From a bacterium (GTDB lineage: Bacteria; Actinomycetota; Aquicultoria; Aquicultorales; Aquicultoraceae), in the NCBI GenBank assembly GCA_902810715.1, contig CADDYS010000010.1, positions 1 to 37,976 of the forward strand: a stretch of DNA of 37,976 nucleotides, in the 5' to 3' direction. The notes beneath the pieces were generated by a model. The model ran no database searches. It saw nothing but the letters and a program-made list of their open reading frames with translations, and was not told where the DNA came from. Both the position numbers and the translations under genes were made by a program. This document shows, in pieces, positions 1 to 6,557 of this stretch (its first letter is position 1; the number at the start of each line of letters is the position of its first letter).

Positions 1-69
1 CAGTATATCGAGCAACAAGGACACGAGCCCCCGGATGCAGATTTTAAGATCGATGGTGAGGAGCTTTAG
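1..69 (+). CDS. C-terminal end of an unidentified protein (partial)
   Basis: Frame 1 is open from the first base to a TAG at 67-69 and gives 22 residues, rich in acidic and polar residues, ending in DGEEL. The composition looks like an ordinary soluble C-terminus. The start lies outside the window and too little is left to name a family. Two hairpins follow directly (70-113), as expected at a gene end. A chance open frame cannot be excluded. Confidence 0.45.
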   Translation, partial: QYIEQQGHEPPDADFKIDGEEL

Positions 70-113
70 TCGGCTTGCAGCCGATAACAAAGCTACCGGC
101 TTATAGCCGGTAG
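70..113. repeat. Paired short palindromes (dispersed hairpin family)
   Basis: TCGGCT/AGCCGA (70-75 and 79-84) is followed by CTACCGGC-TTATA-GCCGGTAG (93-113). Both are perfect stems with short loops and no T-tract, so they are not classic intrinsic terminators. Similar GC-stem/AT-loop palindromes occur at 1769-1837, 27251-27293, 33367-33378 and 33712-33752. The family looks like REP-type intergenic hairpins. Confidence 0.5.
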
Positions 114-263
114 TAGTTTACTTTTGCATTGCAATTTTGCATTTTTAATTTTGAATTTTGAATTTCTTATTCTAGGCCTCTATAAGCTACCGCCAATGTC
201 ACATAAATACCCAATCCTTCCTCTTCCTCTTGACAACAACCGCTACAGGGATTAATCTATAAT

Positions 264-277
264 CGAACATATGTTCT
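264..277. promoter_or_regulatory. LexA (SOS) box controlling the dinB unit
   Basis: CGAACATATGTTCT contains a perfect GAAC-N4-GTTC, the Gram-positive/actinobacterial LexA operator core. It sits directly behind a TATAAT (258-263), where bound repressor would block RNA polymerase, and 17 bp before the start at 294. A TTGACA lies at 230-235, but its 22-bp distance from the TATAAT is too long for a standard promoter, so the true -35 is unclear. The downstream Pol IV gene makes SOS control very likely. Confidence 0.8.
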
Positions 278-293
278 ATTGTAGGAGAGCCCG

Positions 294-536
294 ATGGTAC
301 TTAATATTCACGAACCAATTGAAGTTTCGGCAGTGTTTACCAACAGTCGGCTAAAGCCCGTCTCGTTTGTGTGGAACCGCAGGCACTACAAGATCGAGGG
401 TATAACAGGCGTTTACAAGTATCTTATAGGCGTTTCCAGGTGTTTTGGCTACACGGTAAAATCTGGCGGTCGGTTGTATGAGATATCGCTAAATACCGGG
501 GAGATGATGTGGCGCCTGGAGAAGATACATGGCTAG
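294..536 (+). CDS. Small DinB-linked protein, DUF6504-like
   Basis: An 80-residue protein preceded by AGGAG (283-287) seven bases before the ATG. It has no membrane segment. The pattern P-V-S-F-V-W-x-R-R-x-Y-K-I near residues 22-34 and a C-terminal aromatic W-R-L stretch resemble the small DUF6504 proteins found beside Y-family polymerase genes in actinobacteria; this assignment is by remembered pattern only. Its stop overlaps the dinB start by 8 bp (ATGGCTAG), so the two are translationally coupled and share the LexA box. The function is unknown; the context suggests a role in damage tolerance. Confidence 0.75.
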   Translation: MVLNIHEPIEVSAVFTNSRLKPVSFVWNRRHYKIEGITGVYKYLIGVSRCFGYTVKSGGRLYEISLNTGEMMWRLEKIHG

Positions 537-1731
537 AACCATCATTCACGTCGATATGGACGCGTACTTTGCCTCAATTGAGCAGCGCGACATGCCCATA
601 TACCGTAATAAGCCCCTGCTCGTGTGCCACACGGATGATCTTTCCTCTTACAGGGGGGTTGTGGCGGCTGCCTCTTACGAGGCGAGAGAATATGGGATAA
701 AGGCAGGTACATCTGTTCTTGAGGCCAAGTTAAAACTGCCGGGCGCCATCTATATCGCCGGCAATTATGAGAAATACCTTTATAACACACGGCGTCTAGT
801 TGAGATATGCGAAAAATATACCGACCTTGTGGAGGTCTATTCCATCGATGAGGCCTTTTTAGATATCACCCCTACTATCGGTCTTTTCAGCTCTGCCAAA
901 GATGCTGCCATAAGCCTGCAGAAAGAGGTAGAGGGAAAACTTAGGCTTACCTGCTCAGTTGGCGTCGGCCCAAACAAGCTGGTTGCAAAGATGGCATCCG
1001 AGTTTAAAAAGCCCTCAGGGCTTGCGGTAGTTGAGCCCAAGGACCTGCCCGGCATACTTGCCCCTCTGCCGGTTGACAGCATCCCGGGAGTAGGAAGGCG
1101 CATGGCAAAGCACCTGGATGCAATCGGGATAAAAACCATCGGGCACCTGGTGTCGGCTCCGGTCGAGATACTTAAGAGAAAATTTGGAGTTATCGGCGAG
1201 ATACTTAGCCGGGCGGCCATCGGCGTTGGCGACAGCCCAGTTGTCCCAGCATACAAGGGAATGGATGTAAAATCATTCGGCCAAAGCCTGTCTTTAGGTA
1301 AGGGCAGCACGGATATTGGTTACCTGCGCGATGTCCTGCTCGGCCTTTGCGATGGGGCGACGAGGAGGATGAGAAAATCCGGCTACTTAGGGAAAACGGT
1401 TGTCATATATATCTATCTGGGTCGGCTCTTTGGCCTAAGCAGGCAAACCAGCATAGGGGCATATACCGATCTCCCCAAGCAGATTTTTGATACAGCTAGG
1501 GGTATCCTGATCTCCTTGCTGGAGGAGCGGGCCTCACTTGATATTTACCCGGTAACCAAAGTCGGGGTAAGCGTAACCAATCTGGTTAAGAAAGAGTCCG
1601 GGCAGCAGATGTCGGTTTTTGATCTCTTATACGAAAAGGAGGCGGTTTTGACTTCAATAGTTGATCGGCTAAAAAACAAGCACGGTGAAAAAGCGATAAC
1701 CAGGTGCTCGCTACTAGAGATTAGAAATTAG
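529..1731 (+). CDS. dinB: DNA polymerase IV (Y-family translesion polymerase)
   Basis: A 400-residue protein, full length for Pol IV. The palm motif HVDMDAYFASIEQ (residues 7-19) carries a catalytic Asp (D9), and YSIDEAFLDIT carries the D107/E108 pair. A steric-gate-type tyrosine or phenylalanine lies in DAYFAS. A helix-hairpin-helix segment (SIPGVGRR, about 183-190) follows, then the little-finger domain. QQMSVFD (359-365) fits the sliding-clamp-binding peptide. The enzyme copies past damaged bases with low fidelity and no proofreading. It overlaps the upstream small gene by 8 bp and lies under a LexA box, so SOS induction is expected. Stop TAG at 1729-1731; hairpins follow at 1769-1837. Confidence 0.96.
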   Translation: MARTIIHVDMDAYFASIEQRDMPIYRNKPLLVCHTDDLSSYRGVVAAASYEAREYGIKAGTSVLEAKLKLPGAIYIAGNYEKYLYNTRRLVEICEKYTDLVEVYSIDEAFLDITPTIGLFSSAKDAAISLQKEVEGKLRLTCSVGVGPNKLVAKMASEFKKPSGLAVVEPKDLPGILAPLPVDSIPGVGRRMAKHLDAIGIKTIGHLVSAPVEILKRKFGVIGEILSRAAIGVGDSPVVPAYKGMDVKSFGQSLSLGKGSTDIGYLRDVLLGLCDGATRRMRKSGYLGKTVVIYIYLGRLFGLSRQTSIGAYTDLPKQIFDTARGILISLLEERASLDIYPVTKVGVSVTNLVKKESGQQMSVFDLLYEKEAVLTSIVDRLKNKHGEKAITRCSLLEIRN

Positions 1732-1768
1732 AGAGTAGTAAGTAGAACGCGTGCTATAAATTGTAGCT

Positions 1769-1837
1769 GCTCCATTTATGGAGCTTCTTTGGCCTGATAA
1801 ATCAGGCAGCTGCTATGAGCTATCGCCGGTAGGCGAT
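1769..1837. repeat. Three adjacent short hairpins between convergent genes
   Basis: Perfect palindromes GCTCCATTTATGGAGC (1769-1784), GCCTGATAAATCAGGC (1792-1807) and ATCGCC-GGTA-GGCGAT (1822-1837) fill the gap between dinB (+) and the anti-sigma gene (-). The loop AATAAA/ATAAAT type matches the hairpins at 33367 and 33712. They could end transcription from both sides, but no T-tract follows. Confidence 0.5.
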
Positions 1838-2746
1838 CTAACTCGATGCGTAATAGAATAAACTCCAGCCTGAGGGGTCGGTTACATAGATGCTTGCCCG
1901 GTAGAGGCTGTTTTCAACCCCGCCAAATCCCCACCGTATGACAACGACCCAGCAGCCCTGCTTGTTAAACTTTGCTTTCTCCATGTACACGGGGGCGGCT
2001 GATCTTTTTGTCTGGTCCAGAAGCGAGTTTATTGGGCTGCGCATCAGCTCGCCGTTGGTGCCCGTCTTGCTACTTATCCTCTCGATCAGGGTGTCCGTGA
2101 TCTGGCCGCGCAAATTTTTTGCATCGTTTACGGTAAGAAGGTTTTCCGTTCTCTTCTTCACATCGGCAAGCAGCCTATCTGCTGCTTTTGCATCGTAGTT
2201 TTTCTGCGAAGCAATTACCTCCGGCCAGGGATCGATTTTTTTTGCCGATGGTTTCGCTACATTTAAATCCGCCTGTCCTGCGGCAGGTGCGCTTTGTGAA
2301 GGAGACTCAGCTCTTTGTGCTTCAGGGCCGCTGTATCCCTTACCAGAAGGCACGCCTTTTTCAGCCGGGATTTGCCTTACCCCAGCGCTTTTATCGGGCG
2401 CGCTTAGATCGATCTGCGAGAGCAGCGCAACCAGCGCTATAGCTGCAACTGCACCTGCCGCAATCAGATAGCGCACGCGAGGCAATAGCAGCATGCGTCT
2501 TTTCTGGGCCGGCTTATCTATCTCATCATGAGCGATTCCCCGAAGAGCGTGCGAGACATCGGCAGGCACTTCAAGCTCACCGAGGCTTCGAACCATCTTT
2601 ACGGCGCTCTTCATTTTAGTTAGTTTTTCTCCGCAGTGGGGGCAATCTCGAAGATGCGAGTCGATCTGCATCTTTTCATCTGCTCCGAGTTCATTATCAA
2701 TATATGCGCTTAGTAAATCGTTGATATCTTTACAGTTCATAACCAT
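1838..2746 (-). CDS. Membrane anti-sigma factor with zinc-finger (ZAS) domain
   Basis: A 302-residue protein. The N-terminus carries C5 and H31-x3-C35-x2-C38, the zinc-binding anti-sigma signature. One transmembrane helix follows a basic stretch (about residues 92-110, after KRRMLLLPR). A proline/alanine-rich linker (about 120-165) leads to an extracytoplasmic domain with no family I recognise. The gene lies 16 bp after the ECF sigma gene, so the pair is co-transcribed. The role is to hold the partner sigma at the membrane until a signal releases it. The start could be the ATG at 2746 or the ATG two codons later; AGGTAG lies upstream of both. Confidence 0.88.
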   Translation of the reverse strand: MVMNCKDINDLLSAYIDNELGADEKMQIDSHLRDCPHCGEKLTKMKSAVKMVRSLGELEVPADVSHALRGIAHDEIDKPAQKRRMLLLPRVRYLIAAGAVAAIALVALLSQIDLSAPDKSAGVRQIPAEKGVPSGKGYSGPEAQRAESPSQSAPAAGQADLNVAKPSAKKIDPWPEVIASQKNYDAKAADRLLADVKKRTENLLTVNDAKNLRGQITDTLIERISSKTGTNGELMRSPINSLLDQTKRSAAPVYMEKAKFNKQGCWVVVIRWGFGGVENSLYRASIYVTDPSGWSLFYYASS

Positions 2747-2762
2747 CTACCTATTTAGACGT

Positions 2763-3332
2763 TTATTTTTCCAAACCGTTCCCATAGGGGGCAAGTTTCT
2801 CGGCCAGCTTTAACCTGGCTCGGGCCAGGCGAGACTTAACGGTTCCGATAGGCGAGCCGGTTATATCGACTATTTCATCATAGCTATAGCCGTAAAGGTC
2901 GTGAAGTATAACTATAATGCGCTGATCCTTTGACAGTGTCAGGATAGCCGCCTGAACCAACCCCTGTATTTCTTTTTGCTCACATACCTGACCGGGAAGC
3001 ATCCCACCATCGGGCAATATCGCCTCATCGATATCGGTTATCTCAACCCGGTGTGATTCCTTTTTAAGCCAATCTTTGCTGTAATTTACTGCTAGCCGGT
3101 ATAGCCAAGTTGAAAAGGCGGACTCTTCCCTAAAGCTGGCTAATTTTTTATGCAGGTGGATAAATATCTCCTGCGTTAGACCCGCGGCATCCGTGTTGTT
3201 ACCAGTCATGCGATATGCAAGGTTATAGACAAATTTTTCGTATCGCTCTACGAGATCATCAAAGGCACGCTTATCCCCGGTAAGGTAACTCCTTATTGTA
3301 GATATGTCCAGGTCGGCTTTGCTAATTACCAT
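2763..3332 (-). CDS. ECF RNA polymerase sigma factor (SigE/RpoE-like)
   Basis: A 189-residue protein. Sigma region 2 spans about residues 25-95 (core-binding TQEIFIHLHKKL followed by the -10-reading FSTWLYRLAVNYSKDWL). Region 4 spans about 132-182, with the helix-turn-helix YSYDEIVDITGSPIGTVKSR. Region 3 is absent, as usual for the ECF class. It directs core polymerase to stress promoters and is paired with the zinc-finger anti-sigma factor immediately downstream. The signal cannot be deduced from sequence. The start at 3332 is an ATG with a purine-rich GAGAGA upstream. Confidence 0.93.
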   Translation of the reverse strand: MVISKADLDISTIRSYLTGDKRAFDDLVERYEKFVYNLAYRMTGNNTDAAGLTQEIFIHLHKKLASFREESAFSTWLYRLAVNYSKDWLKKESHRVEITDIDEAILPDGGMLPGQVCEQKEIQGLVQAAILTLSKDQRIIVILHDLYGYSYDEIVDITGSPIGTVKSRLARARLKLAEKLAPYGNGLEK

Positions 3333-3382
3333 TTCTCTCGCTCATCTGTTTAACTATGGCGCCCGCTTTACGTTGCAAGGAT

Positions 3383-3411
3383 AACATAGATTTAAGTAGC
3401 TAAATAGTCAA
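3383..3411 (-). promoter_or_regulatory. Candidate promoter of the ECF sigma operon
   Basis: On the minus strand, TTGACT (3411-3406) and TATGTT (3388-3383) are separated by 17 bp, about 50 bp before the sigma gene. The -35 matches 5 of 6 and the -10 matches 4 of 6. I did not find a second, clearly ECF-type promoter for autoregulation. Confidence 0.4.
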
Positions 3412-3467
3412 ATCTAGCGCGGGATGGGAACCCAAGCGGGCAAAACGGCGTCTAAGGTTATGAAGGA

Positions 3468-3519
3468 TTAATTCACGGCTTGTAGCCCCAGTTCACAGGG
3501 TGAAAGATAATATATTGTA
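3468..3519. repeat. Direct repeat, left copy, bracketing the HEPN/MNT island
   Basis: The 52 bp match positions 4587-4638 with three mismatches. The segment starts TTAATTCACGG and ends GATAATATATTGTA. It contains a 5-bp hairpin (TTCAC at 3492-3496, GTGAA at 3500-3504). It lies 12 bp beyond the stop of the HEPN gene. See the right copy. Confidence 0.85.
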
Positions 3520-3531
3520 GTATGCCGGTAT

Positions 3532-3975
3532 CTATATGAGTCTAAGCTGCGGATTGTCTTCTTCTATTTTGTTCCTGACAACGTCAACATACTTGCCCGC
3601 CAGGTCCGCTGCTTGAGTAGCCTCAGCTTCGGATACCAACGCAATATCGTAAACAACCTTATTTCGCTTAGCTCTCATTCTATCGTAGGTTGTTATAATA
3701 TCCGCAAATTTCTCACCTAAAACAAATCCTGAAAACTCAACTAACGTTTTGTGATGACCTAACCCAGTCCTCGGTCTGCATCCCCTTGAGAGCATCAAGG
3801 CGAGTGAGGCTTTAAGCATGGCCTCATAGGCCAATATGAAGGAAGAATCGGTGTCTGTATCGATAACTTTCTTGCTTGCCTCTAAGGATTTATAAGCTTT
3901 GTGAATTGTTAGTTCAATCTGCCTATAATTTACAGCTTGTTTCTTTATTAAGCTAAAATCAAATTCTTTGGCCAT
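3532..3975 (-). CDS. HEPN-domain protein (putative toxin of HEPN/MNT pair)
   Basis: A 147-residue, all-helical protein. RPRTGLGHHKTLVEF (about 67-81) and DRMRAKRNKVVYD (98-110) are typical of the HEPN family that pairs with minimal nucleotidyltransferases. HEPN toxins are RNases with an R-x4-6-H site. Here the arginine is R104, but the expected histidine position holds Y109, so either this branch uses a different chemistry or catalysis is lost. Its start overlaps the MNT gene by 17 bp, so the two are coupled. The region is AT-rich compared with its neighbours and lies between 52-bp direct repeats, which suggests acquisition by transfer. Confidence 0.8.
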   Translation of the reverse strand: MAKEFDFSLIKKQAVNYRQIELTIHKAYKSLEASKKVIDTDTDSSFILAYEAMLKASLALMLSRGCRPRTGLGHHKTLVEFSGFVLGEKFADIITTYDRMRAKRNKVVYDIALVSEAEATQAADLAGKYVDVVRNKIEEDNPQLRLI

Positions 3976-4522
3976 TTTTGATTAATTCAATTTTCTCATT
4001 TTTAATTATGTCTTCGATATAGGGGTTGTTTTCTTTTTTCTTCTTTAAAAATTCTTTTTTGCTAAATAAATCGAAGCTAACTTCTCTGCCCAATATATCC
4101 TCTGCTTTACGTGCGGCTTTACTTAGAGCATTATAATCGACATTGCCAATTATAAAAAGATCGATATCGCTTCTGGCATCCATCTCCCCCTTGGCAAGAG
4201 AGCCATAAACAAAAGCCTCCTGAATTCCTTTAAGATCGGCAAGAATATCTTTTAAAATCCGGGCAATTCCGAAAGATTTAATAGCTAGACCTTTGAGTTC
4301 GGCGTAAGTTGGGCTCTCTTTGTTTACCGAGTAAAACTTTTGCGTCCCTCTTTTTTCTGAAATTACAATACCTTCTTGCTCAAGTTTTCTTAGCGCCTTG
4401 AGAGCTCCCATCGGGGAAGAACCGATTAATCTGGCAATTTCCCTTATATAATATGCCTTACCTTCGTTAAGAATGAGCAAGGTCAGAATATTCTGTTTTG
4501 TCTTACTGATTAAATTAACCAT
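3959..4522 (-). CDS. Winged-helix + MNT nucleotidyltransferase protein (putative antitoxin)
   Basis: A 187-residue protein. Residues 5-70 form a winged helix (EIARLIGSSPMGALKALRKL and a KRGTQKFY wing). Residues 95-160 form a minimal nucleotidyltransferase domain with GSLAKGEMDARSDIDL (107-122; D119 and D121 bind metal) and a third acidic residue near D151. MNT antitoxins neutralise HEPN partners, in some systems by AMPylating them. The fused DNA-binding domain is well placed to repress the operon through the palindromes just upstream (4530-4571). The ATG at 4522 has no Shine-Dalgarno sequence, and the predicted promoter starts transcription almost at the ATG, so the mRNA may be leaderless. 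Confidence 0.85.
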   Translation of the reverse strand: MVNLISKTKQNILTLLILNEGKAYYIREIARLIGSSPMGALKALRKLEQEGIVISEKRGTQKFYSVNKESPTYAELKGLAIKSFGIARILKDILADLKGIQEAFVYGSLAKGEMDARSDIDLFIIGNVDYNALSKAARKAEDILGREVSFDLFSKKEFLKKKKENNPYIEDIIKNEKIELIKNGQRI

Positions 4523-4528
4523 AGCCGC

Positions 4529-4571
4529 ATTGTATACTTTAAGTATACAATTGTCAACATTTTGTATACAA
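4529..4571 (-). promoter_or_regulatory. Promoter and palindromic operators of the HEPN/MNT pair
   Basis: On the minus strand, TTGACA (4557-4552) and TACAAT (4534-4529) are 17 bp apart. A perfect palindrome with 10-bp arms TTGTATACTT/AAGTATACAA around one base (4530-4550) covers the spacer and most of the -10. A second palindrome, TTGTATACAA (4562-4571), lies just upstream of the -35. The shared GTATAC half-sites suggest binding by the winged-helix antitoxin. The predicted transcription start is 0-1 bases from the ATG at 4522. Confidence 0.75.
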
Positions 4572-4586
4572 ATAGATATCGGCTGG

Positions 4587-4638
4587 TTAGTTCACGGCTT
4601 GTAGCCCCAGCTCACAGTGTGAAAGATAATATATTGTA
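4587..4638. repeat. Direct repeat, right copy, bracketing the HEPN/MNT island
   Basis: Near-identical (49 of 52) to 3468-3519 and in the same orientation. It begins two bases beyond the stop of the Roadblock gene. Each copy therefore sits just after the stop codon of a minus-strand gene. The simplest reading is that the 3' flank of the Roadblock gene was duplicated when the two-gene island entered. Confidence 0.85.
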
Positions 4639-4640
4639 AT

Positions 4641-5327
4641 CTACAGATGAGCGATGATCTCAGAGCTTCTTTTCTTCATCTCCCAGCGGATTCGTCCCAG
4701 GGTGGTCCATTGCGAAGCGACAACGATAAGCACGATATCCTCGATAAGCGGTGATACAAGTACCGGGCCGTGTTCGTATTCAAGCATAGCAACCGTAAGG
4801 CCGCCCTGGTTCAGCTCGTAACCGATCTTATCAAGCGTGCCAAAGCCGGTCGCAACAACCGCGCTTACCATGTCCATATCAAACTCGATATTGGATGTAT
4901 AATCAATCGTAAAGCCGTCTCGCGTAACCAGGATTGCGGCGATAACTCCATCCAGGTCCGTAAACCGCTGAAGTATCTGCTGCAGGTTAACGATGTTAAG
5001 CGTCTCATTGCCGCTTAGCAGTTGCTCGACCTCTTCTTTTGTTACCAGCTCTTCTTCGATGCCTTCCGCCGCCTGCTCCAAGATGTTTTCTTCCACTACC
5101 GTCTCTTTTAGCGCAGGATTCTCCCCCGCGCTTTCTAAATTACTTGACTCTTTAATTTTCTCAGCCAGGGCCTCGATAATATTTTTCCTGATTTCCGCTT
5201 CACTTGCTTGATTCTCGGAGTCTTTTGTAGCACTTGCTTTCTTCTTTCTCTTGTTGTCTGAGGTCTCCTCAGGCTCGTTGCCTTTTAGAAATACGGATAT
5301 TAACTCAGCAAAGTCTCGCTCATCCAA
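4641..5327 (-). CDS. Roadblock/LC7 (MglB-like) domain protein with acidic N-terminal extension
   Basis: A 228-residue protein. Residues 1-105 are charged and low in complexity (many Glu, Lys and Ala), probably disordered. Residues 110-220 match the Roadblock/LC7 fold: a helix (LQQILQRFTDLDGVIAAILV), then RDGFTIDY, then alternating strands and helices. In bacteria this fold forms dimers that regulate Ras-like GTPases such as MglA. No GTPase gene lies beside it here. The start has AGGAGG (5332-5337) and a candidate promoter at 5376-5404. It follows the KaiC-like/membrane/winged-helix genes on the same strand with a 117-bp gap, and may serve the same pathway. Confidence 0.85.
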   Translation of the reverse strand: MDERDFAELISVFLKGNEPEETSDNKRKKKASATKDSENQASEAEIRKNIIEALAEKIKESSNLESAGENPALKETVVEENILEQAAEGIEEELVTKEEVEQLLSGNETLNIVNLQQILQRFTDLDGVIAAILVTRDGFTIDYTSNIEFDMDMVSAVVATGFGTLDKIGYELNQGGLTVAMLEYEHGPVLVSPLIEDIVLIVVASQWTTLGRIRWEMKKRSSEIIAHL

Positions 5328-5375
5328 GTTGAACCTCCTATGGGACGGGGCATTTAGGACATTAAGTATGTCATT

Positions 5376-5404
5376 AGTTTACAGGCATTCTACTTGGTTG
5401 CCAA
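5376..5404 (-). promoter_or_regulatory. Candidate promoter of the Roadblock gene
   Basis: On the minus strand, TTGGCA (5404-5399) and TAAACT (5381-5376) are separated by 17 bp, giving a start about 42 bp before the AGGAGG-led ATG. GACAT-TAAGT-ATGTC (5358-5372) would form a small hairpin in the leader. The match quality is moderate. Confidence 0.45.
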
Positions 5405-5444
5405 GACCTGACAATTAGTCTAAGTAAATTGGGATTTTGTTAAC

Positions 5445-5828
5445 TTATGAGGACTCTTTAAGCATGCGGCGGAGCTCATCCATGAGGTCGCGTTTCTCAA
5501 GGCTTAACGCAATCAGATCATTTAGAATGCAGGTGTTCTCCGTGCTGGGTTCGTATGCGTAGATCGAGGAGATACCGCTATTCTCAGAGATCACCTTTAA
5601 GACACCGGCTGCCACCAACTCTTCTGCTTCTCTTAGTACTTGCTCGGACCTTCGCCCGATTATATTTGCAAGGCCCTTGGCGGTATGTATAGAAAAGGGG
5701 TTGGCTTGGTAGAAGCAAATCAAGTCCCACTTAATCGGAGATTCAAGAATCTCCAGAACCAGCACTCTTGTTTTGCTATTTAATCCTTTTAACAGTTTGG
5801 ATACTTTCTTATTTATCGTTTTACTCAT
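5445..5828 (-). CDS. Winged-helix DNA-binding protein of unknown target
   Basis: About 127 residues from the ATG at 5828. The central part, TAKGLANIIGRRSEQVLREAE followed by ELVAAGVLKVI, has the helix-turn-helix and wing spacing of archaeal-type winged-helix regulators; the C-terminus is a charged helix. The ATG overlaps the stop of the membrane gene upstream (ATGAGTAA). In-frame GTG (5840) and TTG (5843) codons with AGAGGA nearby are possible alternative starts. It is the fourth gene of the KaiC-like cluster, so it may be the transcriptional output of that module; this is inference from position only. Confidence 0.65.
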   Translation of the reverse strand: MSKTINKKVSKLLKGLNSKTRVLVLEILESPIKWDLICFYQANPFSIHTAKGLANIIGRRSEQVLREAEELVAAGVLKVISENSGISSIYAYEPSTENTCILNDLIALSLEKRDLMDELRRMLKESS

Positions 5829-6240
5829 CGGCGACTTCACCAAGATCCTCTTGATTATCAGACAATTCTTGGAATAGCCGATACTGCCTGACGAGGCCGA
5901 TCAGCACCAAGATTAAGAACAAAAGCTCGGCAAGCAGATGTATATTCTTCAGTACTAGTATTATCGGCTCCCAAACTTGCATGCTAAATTTACCGTGCTT
6001 TGCAAGCAAGTCCAGGTTAAAGGTGGCTGAAACCACCGGTCGCGTAACTTTGTACTCCAGCAAAAAATTATGAACGGTGAGCACTATAAAAGACGTCGCA
6101 TAAACCGGTACGCTTGGCAAAATCCATCGCCAGCTCTCTGCAAGATCGCCCTCAACCAAAAGCCAGGTTTTACGTGCGATGAGAGCAGCCATAAGCCCTA
6201 TGATTGTGACTATAATGGCTATTACATCAACCGATGTCAC
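5821..6240 (-). CDS. Small integral membrane protein, paralogue of its upstream neighbour
   Basis: A 139-residue protein with a GTG start (6240) directly abutting the preceding stop and led by GAGGTG at 5-bp spacing. Hydrophobic segments lie at about residues 5-22, 38-58 and 97-117. It shares with the 103-residue protein upstream the pattern G-(N/D)-L-A-x-S-W after the first helix and G-L-x-R-Q-Y after the last, so the pair arose by duplication. The C-terminal tail is acidic and cytoplasmic by charge. I do not recognise a named family. Overlap with the next gene indicates tight co-translation. Confidence 0.7.
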   Translation of the reverse strand: MTSVDVIAIIVTIIGLMAALIARKTWLLVEGDLAESWRWILPSVPVYATSFIVLTVHNFLLEYKVTRPVVSATFNLDLLAKHGKFSMQVWEPIILVLKNIHLLAELLFLILVLIGLVRQYRLFQELSDNQEDLGEVADE

Positions 6241-6552
6241 CTAAACACCTCGTCCGGTAAGGCCCTTCAATATCTGGTACTGACGTAACAAGCCAAAGAA
6301 AGCAAGTATGACGAAGATAAAGTTGGCTGTATTTCCAAGAAGGTGCATGCTTATACCGGCAATAGAGGTGATGCCGAGCTCGTAAAGGAGCATGAGCAGT
6401 ATCGCCAATGCAAGCACTTGAAAAGCGATAAATGAGTATGCCCAGCTTAGAGCTAAGTTCCCGGCTACCTTTCTCATGATGCCATAAGAAATAAAGGCTG
6501 CCAGACATGCCAGAAAGAAGTTAATTATTTCCACTATAGCTACTAAACTCAT
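6241..6552 (-). CDS. Small integral membrane protein next to KaiC-like ATPase
   Basis: A 103-residue protein with three predicted membrane helices (about residues 5-24, 36-58 and 68-88) and a short basic tail containing GLLRQYQILKGL. The ATG at 6552 has AGG eight bases upstream, inside the end of the ATPase gene; a TTG three bases earlier is less likely. It lies five bases after the stop of the KaiC-like gene. It is paralogous to the next gene (shared GNLALSW and RQY motifs). The two may form a heteromeric membrane partner of the ATPase. Function is unknown. Confidence 0.7.
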   Translation of the reverse strand: MSLVAIVEIINFFLACLAAFISYGIMRKVAGNLALSWAYSFIAFQVLALAILLMLLYELGITSIAGISMHLLGNTANFIFVILAFFGLLRQYQILKGLTGRGV

Positions 6553-6557
6553 CAAAG

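Noticed and set aside
230-263. TTGACA/TATAAT as a standard promoter for the dinB unit
   Set aside because: The spacer is 22 bp. The TATAAT is kept as a likely -10 because it abuts the LexA box, but this TTGACA is not its -35 by normal rules.
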